From positions 186,001 to 250,000 of the forward strand of contig NZ_QEHM01000001.1 of the NCBI RefSeq assembly GCF_003116585.1: a DNA stretch of 64,000 nt, written 5' to 3'. A model generated the notes under the pieces. That model saw only the letters and a list, made by a program, of their open reading frames with translations. It had not been told where the DNA came from and searched no databases. Within the stretch, counting starts at the first letter, position 1; each line of letters begins with the position of its first letter. Shown in pieces: positions 1-7,249 of this stretch. This DNA comes from Albibacillus kandeliae (GTDB lineage: Bacteria > Pseudomonadota > Alphaproteobacteria > Rhodobacterales > Rhodobacteraceae). The position numbers were made by a program, and so were the translations under genes.

Positions 1-309
1 CAGGCTCAGCCCCCAAGTGGCGAGCATCGTGTCGACCAGACGGCCATAGAGATGCCGGATCACCAGGCGCTCGACCACGAGACCGATCAGGCCGACGATC
101 AGCGGGGCGATGATCAGCATGGCGACAAAGACGTTAACGCCAAGTCCGACGGCGGTAATCGTGGCATAGCCGCCCATCATCATGAATTCGCCATGCGCCA
201 GGTTGATCACCTTCATCATGCCGAAAACCACCGCCAGGCCCGCTCCGATCAGGATCAGCGAGGCGACGGCGTAGAGCATCTCCACCAGTATGACGAATGA
301 AAGGTCCAT
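1..309 (-). CDS. Branched-chain amino acid / urea-type ABC transporter permease (UrtB/LivH-like), 3' end outside window
   Basis: Inner-membrane permease of the LivH/UrtB class, cut by the window edge so that only the first 103 residues are present. The translation starts MDLSFVILVEMLYAVASL and carries at least two hydrophobic helices. It contains the family-typical segment VINLAHGEFMMMGGYA at about residues 34-49, which in LivH/UrtB proteins lies in the first transmembrane bundle. The start is the ATG at 307-309; the upstream Shine-Dalgarno is weak. The gene follows the substrate-binding protein gene on the same strand, separated by about 105 bp of hairpin-rich DNA, so the two are probably one operon whose other components lie beyond the left edge. 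Family membership is clear. The substrate (urea, amide or branched amino acid) is inferred only from the neighbouring binding protein. Confidence 0.85.
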   Translation of the reverse strand, partial: MDLSFVILVEMLYAVASLILIGAGLAVVFGMMKVINLAHGEFMMMGGYATITAVGLGVNVFVAMLIIAPLIVGLIGLVVERLVIRHLYGRLVDTMLATWGLSL

Positions 310-346
310 CTGTTCTTTCGATCTTCTCACGCGTGCAGGAGCCCGG

Positions 347-398
347 CCCCCGGAGGCTCCGGGGGAGGGAAGGGTGGGGCGGCGCAGGGCCACCCCAC
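347..398 (-). other. Intercistronic hairpins between binding-protein and permease genes
   Basis: Two GC-rich inverted repeats lie between the two transporter genes: CCCCCGGAG (347-355) against CTCCGGGGG (357-365), and GTGGGG (374-379) against CCCCAC (393-398). Neither is followed by a long T tract on the minus strand. They look more like 3' stabilising or attenuating structures than full terminators. Such structures often let a binding protein be made in excess over its permease; that role here is inference. Confidence 0.5.
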
Positions 399-414
399 AA
401 AAGACGCGGTTGCG

Positions 415-1638
415 TCAGATCTGGATTTCGTACTGGGTGTTGTCGTCCGGGTTGGTTTCCAGATCACAGACCGCCTGCGTGTCGATCGGCGGGCGCTGCT
501 GCAGCGTCTCGATCACATCCATCTTCTGATCCTTGAACTTCATCAGGTGGACGTCGACGGTTGAGTGATGGGTCTTGGGGTCGACAGTGTAGGTGCCGGC
601 AGGGCCATCGACGGCGATCCCCGTCTCCAGCGCCTTGACCACCGCGTCGTGCTCCACCGACCCGGCCATTTCCACGCCCTTGGCCCAGGTATGCACTCCG
701 TAATAGGTCGATACCGCCAGCTCGTGCAGCGCCGAGGGATCGCCATAGGCCGCGCTCCAGCGTTCCTTGAAGGCGTTGTTGGCAGGTGTGTCGAGATCCT
801 GGCTGTAGGAGTAGGCGACCATGATGCCGTCTCCCTCTTCCGGGGTCAGGACCTTGTGTTCATTGCCGACGCCGAGCGTGGTCGAGGCCAGCGGGATCTT
901 GTCCTTCATGCCCGAGGCGGCCCATTGCCGGAAGAAGCTCAGGTGTGCCCCGCCGACGAGTGGTGCGAGGATCAGGTCGGGTGCGGCGGTCTGGATCTTG
1001 GCGATGGTCGCGCCAAAGTCGGCCACGTCGAGCGGGAAGAAGTCGGTCTCGACCACTTCGCCACCGGCATCCTGCACGAACTTCTGGATCCAGCGCGCGG
1101 TGATCTGGCCGTAGTTGTAGTCGGCCGCCAGCGTGTAGACCTTCTTGCCACCCGCTTCCTTCATCGCCCAGGGCACCAGCACCTCGGCCTGCTGTGCCGG
1201 GGTCACCCCGTTGCAGAAGATGTTGCGGTCACAGACCCCGCCTTCATACTGGACGTTGTAGAAGTAGAGCGTATTGGTCTTGCGCATGGTCTGGCGGATC
1301 GCCTCGCGCGAGGCCGAGAGGATGCCGCCGTGCACCACGTCGACCTTGTCCTGCCGGGTGAGCTGCTGGGCATACTGCGAGTAGAGCGCCATGTCGGACT
1401 GGGTGTCATAGGCCTTGACCTCGAGCTGACGGCCAAGGACGCCGCCTGCACCGTTGATCTCGTTGACCGCGAGGCGCAGCGCCATGTCCATCGGTTTGCC
1501 GTAGGCATCGAAGATGCCCGAGGTGTCGAGGATCGACCCGACCTTGATGGTGTCGGCGGCGAGAACCGCCCTGGGCAGCATGGCCGTTCCTGCCATTGCC
1601 GCGGTGGTGCCAAGGAATTTCCGTCTGTTAAGTGTCAT
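415..1638 (-). CDS. ABC transporter substrate-binding protein, UrtA/FmdD-like (urea or short-chain amide type)
   Basis: Periplasmic type I binding protein of 407 residues. The N-terminus MTLNRRKFLGTTAAMAG has a twin-arginine-like RRKFLG motif followed by a hydrophobic stretch and an AXA-type cleavage site (VLAAD), so export by Tat is likely. The mature part begins with the typical first strand IKVGSILDTSGIFDAYGK. The segment YNVQYEGGVCDRNIFCNG, with two cysteines that could form a disulfide, resembles urea/amide binding proteins (UrtA, FmdD), and PADYNYG-type segments follow. Length fits the family. A flotillin-like gene lies upstream and the permease gene downstream. A MarR regulator and a signal-less AmiC-like protein nearby suggest an amide-like ligand. 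The family is secure; urea versus amide is not resolved. Confidence 0.85.
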   Translation of the reverse strand: MTLNRRKFLGTTAAMAGTAMLPRAVLAADTIKVGSILDTSGIFDAYGKPMDMALRLAVNEINGAGGVLGRQLEVKAYDTQSDMALYSQYAQQLTRQDKVDVVHGGILSASREAIRQTMRKTNTLYFYNVQYEGGVCDRNIFCNGVTPAQQAEVLVPWAMKEAGGKKVYTLAADYNYGQITARWIQKFVQDAGGEVVETDFFPLDVADFGATIAKIQTAAPDLILAPLVGGAHLSFFRQWAASGMKDKIPLASTTLGVGNEHKVLTPEEGDGIMVAYSYSQDLDTPANNAFKERWSAAYGDPSALHELAVSTYYGVHTWAKGVEMAGSVEHDAVVKALETGIAVDGPAGTYTVDPKTHHSTVDVHLMKFKDQKMDVIETLQQRPPIDTQAVCDLETNPDDNTQYEIQI

Positions 1639-1703
1639 TGCACTTACCTCCGTGTTGTCAGTTTTTCATTGCATGCGCGGGTGTTGGTCCCCGCGTCACC
1701 GGG

Positions 1704-3341
1704 TCATCTGTCGTTGTCGCGGTCGAGGTCGCGCGGGGCAGGGCGCTCGCCCGAGGGCTTGCCCTTGATGCGGTTGGCGTAGTCCGCGGTGCGGCCCGCG
1801 AGGTTGGCGTCGAAGTCGAGACCGATTTCCTCGCCCATCTGCTTCATCGCGGGCAGGCGCACCGCCATGCCGAGGATCTGGTCCATCGCCGCGCCAAAGG
1901 CGCCGTCGACACCGCCCTCTCCGGATCCTCCGGCACCGCCGCCGATCCCGCCGATCTGGTTGATCCGGATCGAGTCGATCTTTTCGACCGGCTTCATCAT
2001 CTGGGTCATGATCTCGGGCATCCGGTCGAGCTTGCGCTCTTCCAGCCGCATCCGGATCACCGCGTCGGAGAGCGTGTTCTCGGCCGAATTGAGCGCGGTG
2101 CGGCCTGCGGCCTCGGCTTCCATACGGGCACGCTCGGCTTCGGCCTGCTTGGCGGCGGCCGTCGCTTCGGCCTGGGCGCGGGCGAGCAGGGTGTCGACCT
2201 CGCGCTTGACGCGGGCGTCTTCGAGTTCGCTGTCTTTCTGCTGTTTCAGGCGCGCGATCTCGCGCTCGCGTTCGGCCTGGGCGCGTTCCTTCTGGGCCTG
2301 CACGTGCTCGGCGGCGAGCAGGACCTTGGCGCGCGCCTCTTCCTCGGCGGCCTTGGCCTCGGTCTCTTCGGCGCGCTTGCGGGCCAGCTGGATGCCGTTG
2401 GCGATCTTGGTTTCTTCGAGCGAGAGGATCGCGGCCATCTCGGTCTTGCGCAGCGCCTCGTCGTTCTCGACCTGGCTCGACTTCACCCGCGCGTCATTCT
2501 CGATGCGCGCGGTCTCCGCAGTCAGGCGGGCCTCGTCGCGGGCGAGTTCCTCGCGCGATTTCGCCTCGGCTTCCAACTTGACGAGGTATTCCTGCTGCGC
2601 GATGTCGGCCTCGCGCTCGGCGCGCTTGATCTCGAGGGCGCGCTGGTGCTGGGCCAGCTGGCTCTCGCGGACCGCGATATCGGCCTCGGTCTCGACCTTC
2701 ACGCGGGCCTTGCGCTGGTCGGCAACAAGTTCTGCCAGCCGGCGCATCCCCTGCGCGTTGAAGGCGTTGTTCTCGTTCCACTGGCTCAGGTCGCTCTGGT
2801 CGACATGGATGAGCGAGGCGGAAACCAGCGTCAGGCCCAGCCGCTGCGCCTGCAGTTCGACGGCGGTGGCCACGTCGAAGGCAAACCCGGCACGGTCGAG
2901 GTGGATTTCTTCGAGCGACCTCGCGGCGGCGGCGTTCTGGATGGCGTTGACCAGCGTGCCAGACATCACGTCCTCGAGGCTGTCCGCGCCCTGTGCGATG
3001 CGGTAGCCGAGGGCCTGCGCGGCAGTGGCGATGCCCTGCTCGGTGGGGGCCACGCGCAGCTCGCAGTCAAAGCTCAGGTCGGCGCGCATCTGGTCGCGGG
3101 TCAGCACCGCGTTGCGCCCGGTGCGCGCGGTCTGGAAACTGAGCGCCCCCATCGACACGCGCTGGACCTTGTGAAGGATCGGCAGGGCGAGACATCCGCC
3201 GTCGATCACCACGCGGCGCCCGCCGAGGCCGGTGCGCACGAGGGCGCTGTCGAGTGTTGCCTTGGCGTAGTAACGCTGAAGGAACCAGATGCCGACAAGC
3301 AAGATGAGCGCGGCAAGCACCAGAAGGGCCATCCAGAGCAC
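1704..3341 (-). CDS. Flotillin / SPFH-domain membrane protein (YqiK-like)
   Basis: A 545-residue flotillin-family protein. An N-terminal transmembrane segment (about residues 3-20) is followed by an SPFH/band-7 region (about 20-190). A very long Ala/Glu/Arg-rich coiled coil (about 190-430) contains the EAE/REA repeats seen in flotillins, and a glycine-rich stretch GGIGGGAGGSGEGG precedes the C-terminus. Flotillins organise membrane microdomains. The start chosen is GTG at 3341, because GGGAGAG sits about 8 bases upstream; an in-frame ATG at 3332 is too far from it. The gene is about 135 bp downstream of the AmiC-like gene on the same strand, and that gap carries two copies of an AT-rich motif shared with the MarR promoter region. 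No NfeD partner is visible. Confidence 0.85.
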   Translation of the reverse strand: MLWMALLVLAALILLVGIWFLQRYYAKATLDSALVRTGLGGRRVVIDGGCLALPILHKVQRVSMGALSFQTARTGRNAVLTRDQMRADLSFDCELRVAPTEQGIATAAQALGYRIAQGADSLEDVMSGTLVNAIQNAAAARSLEEIHLDRAGFAFDVATAVELQAQRLGLTLVSASLIHVDQSDLSQWNENNAFNAQGMRRLAELVADQRKARVKVETEADIAVRESQLAQHQRALEIKRAEREADIAQQEYLVKLEAEAKSREELARDEARLTAETARIENDARVKSSQVENDEALRKTEMAAILSLEETKIANGIQLARKRAEETEAKAAEEEARAKVLLAAEHVQAQKERAQAEREREIARLKQQKDSELEDARVKREVDTLLARAQAEATAAAKQAEAERARMEAEAAGRTALNSAENTLSDAVIRMRLEERKLDRMPEIMTQMMKPVEKIDSIRINQIGGIGGGAGGSGEGGVDGAFGAAMDQILGMAVRLPAMKQMGEEIGLDFDANLAGRTADYANRIKGKPSGERPAPRDLDRDNDR

Positions 3342-3416
3342 TGTGTCTCTCCCTGTTATGGAGTTATCCCGGCCTCTGAACGGGCACGGGTTATCATTGC
3401 CATGACGGTGGGAGAT

Positions 3417-3458
3417 TTTATTTTCCGTTTCAAGTAAAAAGTTGAATTGGAAAATTTA
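3417..3458 (-). promoter_or_regulatory. Two inverted copies of TTGAnnnGGAAAATAAA upstream of the flotillin gene
   Basis: TTTATTTTCCGTTTCAA (3417-3433) and TTGAATTGGAAAATTTA (3442-3458) form an imperfect inverted pair about 75-110 bp upstream of the flotillin start. The same motif occurs between the marR and AmiC-like genes (4650-4666). The AT-rich composition stands out from the surrounding DNA. The proposed role as a MarR operator is inference. Confidence 0.5.
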
Positions 3459-3476
3459 TACTATCAAGATATTGAT

Positions 3477-4598
3477 TTAGAACGATGTTATGACTTCGAA
3501 CTTTAACCCATCAGCGCGTGCTAGGTAGATGGGGGCGCGTCCGGGGCGCTGGATTCCGTTCCTTTTTCGCCCGCTGCGGTGAATCACCGGCAGGGCGTTC
3601 GTCAGGCTGCCGGTGCGCCAGGTCTCGGGGTAGCTGGCCAGCAGACCGGCGAGGAAATGGACGCCCTCGTAGGTGGACTGACCGAGGGCATTCAGCACCG
3701 GCGCCTGATCTCCGTGCAGCCCGTAGTAGGTTTCCTTGAAGGCGGCATTCGCCTCGGTTGGCAGGGTGCCGAAGTAGGCCGAGGCCACGAACAGCCGCTT
3801 GGCATTGCGGGCACCGCTGGCCAGCAGGGCGTTCTCGTCGATGGCGCAGGAGAGGCGCACCACGCGGGAGTGCAGCCCGGCGGCGCCGAAGGCCCGGTTG
3901 AAGGCCACCGCATCCTGCCCGACCAGTGAAATCAGGATCGCCTCGGCCCCCGAGTTTCCGATCTCCTCCACGTGGCGCGCCATGTTGCTCAACCCGAAGG
4001 GCAGGTACCTCTCGTAGGCCAGATCGACCGACATCGCCTTGAGCTTGGACTTTGCATAGAGGTGCGACATGCGCGGCCAGACGTAGTCGTTGCCGATCAG
4101 CGCCCAACTCTTCGGGCGGTACTCGCTCTGGATCAGTTCGATTGGCGGGCCGAGCTGCTCGTCGGGCGTCTCGCCGATGGCATAGAGGCCAGCGGTGGTT
4201 TCGCCCCCCTCATAGAGTGGGGTGTAGATGTAGGGGATGCGCTGGCGGACCACCTTGCTGAGCCGCTGCCGGATCGCGCTGATGTGCATCCCGACGATGG
4301 CGTCGATGGAGCCGGTCTCGATCAGGTCGTTCACCGTCTCCTCGATCGGCAGCGAGGATTCCTGCGCCGAGTCGATCATGATGAGCTGGACCTTGCGCCC
4401 GTTCACCCCGTTGGCCCGGTTCAGCTCTTCCACGGCCGCCTGGGCGCTGGAGATGCAGGAGGGCGCCCAGATGCCAGCGGCGCCGCAGAGCGGGATCAGT
4501 AGGGCGATGCGATAGGTGCTCCGCGCTGCGGCCAAGGGGCCGTCACGCAATTCGTCCAGTTCAGTCGGGACGAACGGCTCGGATGCAAACCTGTTCAT
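3477..4598 (-). CDS. AmiC-like type I ligand-binding protein without signal peptide
   Basis: A 373-residue protein of the periplasmic-binding-protein type I fold (Peripla_BP_5/6). The chosen start MNRFASEPFVPTELDEL is followed after about 30 polar residues by the first beta strand YRIALLIPLCGAAGIWAP. No hydrophobic leader or lipobox precedes it, so the protein is predicted to be cytoplasmic. Further motifs are GVNGRKVQLIMIDS, the VGMHISAIR segment and PYIYTPLYEGGE. In Pseudomonas the homologous AmiC is a cytoplasmic amide sensor that controls AmiR; no AmiR-like antiterminator is visible here. The gene is divergent from marR (123-bp gap) and upstream of the flotillin-like and UrtA-like genes. 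A longer in-frame start at 4802 would overlap marR and has no supporting features. A sensor role is inferred. Confidence 0.75.
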   Translation of the reverse strand: MNRFASEPFVPTELDELRDGPLAAARSTYRIALLIPLCGAAGIWAPSCISSAQAAVEELNRANGVNGRKVQLIMIDSAQESSLPIEETVNDLIETGSIDAIVGMHISAIRQRLSKVVRQRIPYIYTPLYEGGETTAGLYAIGETPDEQLGPPIELIQSEYRPKSWALIGNDYVWPRMSHLYAKSKLKAMSVDLAYERYLPFGLSNMARHVEEIGNSGAEAILISLVGQDAVAFNRAFGAAGLHSRVVRLSCAIDENALLASGARNAKRLFVASAYFGTLPTEANAAFKETYYGLHGDQAPVLNALGQSTYEGVHFLAGLLASYPETWRTGSLTNALPVIHRSGRKRNGIQRPGRAPIYLARADGLKFEVITSF

Positions 4599-4649
4599 GT
4601 CAGCCACGCCCTTTCCGCGGGGATCGGGAATTGACACATTGCATTTGAG

Positions 4650-4666
4650 TTTATTTTCCAAGTCAA
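4650..4666. promoter_or_regulatory. Candidate MarR operator in the divergent marR / AmiC-like promoter region
   Basis: TTTATTTTCCAAGTCAA is the reverse complement of TTGACTTGGAAAATAAA and matches 14 of 17 positions of the copy at 3417-3433. It lies inside a wider dyad whose arms are TTGAGTT and AAGTCAA. A TTGACA at 4631-4636 could be the marR -35 box, so the motif would overlap the marR core promoter. Assignment to the adjacent MarR protein is inference. Confidence 0.5.
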
Positions 4667-4721
4667 CTAAATTCTGAGCAGCCAAGGATCGACAGGCGCG
4701 ATGGATCACTCGGAGAGCCCA

Positions 4722-5123
4722 ATGAATAACCTTGTTTCCTATGCTCTTGCCGCGGCGCACCGGCGAGTCAGTGCCTCGCTCAATGCGCGCCTGCGCAAGC
4801 ACGGCATCCAGATCGAGGCATGGCGCCTGCTGGAGGCGCTGGACTCAGGGCAGCGTTTCACCATGGGCGAGCTGGCGGATATCGTGCTGATGAACCCGCC
4901 GACCCTGACCAAGCTGGTCGACCGGATGGTGTCCGACGGTCTGGTTCACCGGCAGGTCGCCCAGAACGACCATCGCAAGATCAACGTGTTGCCGACCCCG
5001 CTGGGGCGGAAGCGGATGATGCAGATCCGTGAGGAGATCGAGGAAGAGGACGCAACCATCCTTCGCCAGCTTGGCGAGAGCGACTCGCAGAAGCTGATCA
5101 GCCTGTTGCAAGGGATCAGCTGA
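4722..5123 (+). CDS. MarR-family transcriptional regulator
   Basis: A 133-residue winged-helix repressor-type protein. The central region RFTMGELADIVLMNPPTLTK followed by LVDRMVSDGLVHRQ is the classic MarR recognition helix plus wing, and NDHRKINVLPTPLGRK ends the wing. Flanking helices form the dimer interface. The start at 4722 (MNNLVSYALAAAHRR) is preferred because GGAG lies 7 bases upstream; an ATG at 4701 is the alternative. The gene is divergent from the AmiC-like gene. The shared 123-bp gap contains an AT-rich dyad repeated upstream of the flotillin gene, so it likely regulates this block. The effector is unknown; a phenolic or amide compound would fit the family or the neighbourhood. 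Confidence 0.88.
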   Translation: MNNLVSYALAAAHRRVSASLNARLRKHGIQIEAWRLLEALDSGQRFTMGELADIVLMNPPTLTKLVDRMVSDGLVHRQVAQNDHRKINVLPTPLGRKRMMQIREEIEEEDATILRQLGESDSQKLISLLQGIS

Positions 5124-5235
5124 GCGGCCGGGGGCGCTTTTCGTTCAGGCGCAGTGGCATGGCATTGGGACTTGCTGTTCCGGGATCAGCGCGAGGGGTG
5201 CCCGCGCTGAACTTGTTTGATCTCCGGGATCCGTT

Positions 5236-6267
5236 CTATTGCGCGCTGTCGCGCATGATGACCCGCATCCGGTCGAGGACGGAGAGCATCGGAAGGCCGG
5301 TCTCGGCTTCCTGTTCCCGGGCCCAGTCGTTCTGCACCTCCTCGTACTTGGTCGCCGTGGCGAAGGCTTCGATCTCGGCGGGCTCAAGCGTGCGCACCGT
5401 CGCGCCCTGCGCCGTCAGCTCCTGCACTTCGGCCTCGAGGCTTCTGTCCATGACCTCGCCCAGCTGGCGATAGGAATACTCGGCTGCGCGCGCGATGGCC
5501 TGCTGATCTTCGTGGGGCAGTGCAGCCCATACCGACTTGTTCATCACGACGGGATAGAGGTGCCCCAGCCAGAGGTTTCGCGAGAGCAGGACGTTCGGTG
5601 CGTGGTCGTACACCTTCAGGTCGTTTCCGCTGTCCACGTTGACCATGAGGCCGTCAAGCGTGCCGTCGCGAAGCGCATCATAGACCTCCTGACCCCAATG
5701 CATCCTCACCGGGGTCGCGCCTGCGTTCTCGAGGAAATCGAGGTGCCAGAAGCTGGCGGAACGCCACGCGCCGCCAGCCACCCCGGGCAGCGAGCTCATC
5801 GGCTCGGTGCTGAAAAAGGCGACCGGATAACCGGTGCCAAGGAAGACCGGAACGAGGTTGTTCCGGTCGAGTTCTTCCGAAAACTCGGGAATTTCGCGGT
5901 AGACGCGCCGGAACAGTTCGACCTGTTCGTCCCCGGCGGGACCCACAAGGAAGCTCTTGAAGAGCTGATGCAACGGAAGCTCCTTGGCGGTGTACTCCGG
6001 CACTGTCGTCGCCAAGTCCGTTGCCGACCCGTCGGCCACCGCGCCCAACGCATCATAGGCGGCGGCAACCTCTCCGTTCCACTGTGCCTCGACCCTCAGC
6101 CGGCCCCGCGACTCCCGCTTGATGGCGGGAAAGAAGACCTCGGACAGGAACTTCGTGCGCATGCCGTCCAGCGGCTGGTGGTCCGAGTAGCGAAGAACGG
6201 TTTCCGCCGAGGCGGCGGGCGCGAGGAACAGGGCGGCTAGCAGGGCTGCGGTATATCTGAGGGTCAT
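5236..6267 (-). CDS. Solo TRAP transporter substrate-binding protein (DctP family)
   Basis: A 343-residue periplasmic solute-binding protein of the DctP/TRAP family. A Sec signal peptide MTLRYTAALLAALFLAPAASA precedes mature sequence starting ETVLRYSDHQPLDG. The middle part contains LDGLMVNVDSGNDLKVYDHA and LWLGHLYPVVMNKSVW, typical of the DctP core. The start at 6267 has AGAAGG about 10 bases upstream. No DctQ or DctM permease gene is adjacent. The gene is convergent with marR and divergent from a response regulator/histidine kinase pair, from which it is separated by 265 bp. This layout suggests that the binding protein either serves a permease elsewhere or feeds signal information to the kinase. 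Confidence 0.85.
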   Translation of the reverse strand: MTLRYTAALLAALFLAPAASAETVLRYSDHQPLDGMRTKFLSEVFFPAIKRESRGRLRVEAQWNGEVAAAYDALGAVADGSATDLATTVPEYTAKELPLHQLFKSFLVGPAGDEQVELFRRVYREIPEFSEELDRNNLVPVFLGTGYPVAFFSTEPMSSLPGVAGGAWRSASFWHLDFLENAGATPVRMHWGQEVYDALRDGTLDGLMVNVDSGNDLKVYDHAPNVLLSRNLWLGHLYPVVMNKSVWAALPHEDQQAIARAAEYSYRQLGEVMDRSLEAEVQELTAQGATVRTLEPAEIEAFATATKYEEVQNDWAREQEAETGLPMLSVLDRMRVIMRDSAQ

Positions 6268-6410
6268 GGGTGGGGTACCTTCTCTTTGGTTTGCTTTCGC
6301 AAGGGCGCGCCAGGTCCGATTGCGGCAGAGGTGCCGCAAGGGGCGCGTCCCCGGATGCAGCAGGGTCTAGCCGCCAGATGTCGCAGGGGTTTGCCGCGAA
6401 CTGGGGAAAC

Positions 6411-6426
6411 TGTATCAAAGTGTAAC
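6411..6426 (+). promoter_or_regulatory. Direct repeat TGTATC / TGTAAC, possible response-regulator site
   Basis: TGTATC (6411-6416) and TGTAAC (6421-6426) are direct hexamers spaced 10 bp apart, one helical turn, in the divergent gap between the solo TRAP gene and the response regulator gene. OmpR/PhoB-family regulators typically bind direct repeats of this spacing. Assignment to the adjacent regulator is inference. Confidence 0.35.
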
Positions 6427-6532
6427 ACGGGGGCGGTGCAGGGGCGGCCCGGGCTTACCAATCATTACAATGTTGAGTGATGTCTCGCGGCGGCGGATGG
6501 TCTAGGTTGGGCCGAGCCAGCGAAAGTGCGTC

Positions 6533-7249
6533 ATGCAAGACCAGTTCCACATTGCCGTCGTGGATGATCACGGGGAGATCCGCGACCTCGTCGGGGCCTA
6601 TCTGTCCCGGCATGGCTATCGGACGAGCCTGGCCGGCGGGGCGGCCGAGCTGCGCGCCCTGATTGAGCGGGATGCGCCGGACCTGATCGTGCTCGACATC
6701 ATGATGCCGGGCGAGAGCGGTCTGGACCTCTGCCGCGAGATCAGGGGCAATAGCGATCTGCCGATCATCTTCCTGACCGCGGTGGGAGACGAGACCGACC
6801 GCATCGTCGGGCTGGAACTGGGCGCGGACGACTACCTTGTCAAACCCTTCAATCCCCGCGAGCTGCTGGCCCGGATCCGGGCGGTTTTGCGTCGTACGGC
6901 GGGCGGGGCGGAGAGCAGCAGGCGCGCACCGGCCCGGCTGGCCTTTCACCGCTGGACACTGGATCTGGGCCGTCGCGAGCTGGAACGGGACGACGGGCTG
7001 AGCGTGGCGCTGAGCACGGCGGAATTTCGGCTTCTAAGGGTCTTTCTCGACCATCCCCGGCAGGTGCTGACGCGCGACCAGTTGCTGGACCTGACGGTAG
7101 GCCGGACGGCGGGGCCGTTCGACCGAAGCATCGACAACCAGGTGAGCCGTCTGCGGCGCAAGATCGAGGCGGAGCCGAAATCGCCCGAGATCATCCAGAC
7201 CTACTGGGGCGGTGGATACTGCCTCGCGGCGGATGTCGGCTCCTCATGA
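6533..7249 (+). CDS. OmpR/PhoB-family response regulator
   Basis: A 238-residue two-domain response regulator. The receiver domain (about residues 5-115) has acidic residues near VVDDHG, the phospho-acceptor Asp55 in VLDIMMPGESG, Thr in FLTAVG and Lys in DDYLVKPFNPRE. The C-terminal winged helix (about 135-235) has the PhoB-type features LSTAEFRLLRVFLDHPRQV, LTRDQLL and IDNQVSRLRRKIE. Its stop overlaps the start of the kinase gene (ATGA), showing translational coupling. The divergent neighbour is a solo TRAP binding protein, the most likely regulatory target. Similar pairs (TctDE, BctDE) control tricarboxylate or related carboxylate transport; that parallel is only suggestive. Confidence 0.93.
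   Translation: MQDQFHIAVVDDHGEIRDLVGAYLSRHGYRTSLAGGAAELRALIERDAPDLIVLDIMMPGESGLDLCREIRGNSDLPIIFLTAVGDETDRIVGLELGADDYLVKPFNPRELLARIRAVLRRTAGGAESSRRAPARLAFHRWTLDLGRRELERDDGLSVALSTAEFRLLRVFLDHPRQVLTRDQLLDLTVGRTAGPFDRSIDNQVSRLRRKIEAEPKSPEIIQTYWGGGYCLAADVGSS

Noticed and set aside
1632-3437. Long open frame on the plus strand opposite the flotillin gene
   Set aside because: It is an antisense shadow caused by GC-rich codon bias of the minus-strand coiled-coil gene; it has no family features.
3477-4802. The longer start at 4802 for the AmiC-like gene
   Set aside because: It would overlap the marR coding start and the operator region and adds an untypical basic extension.
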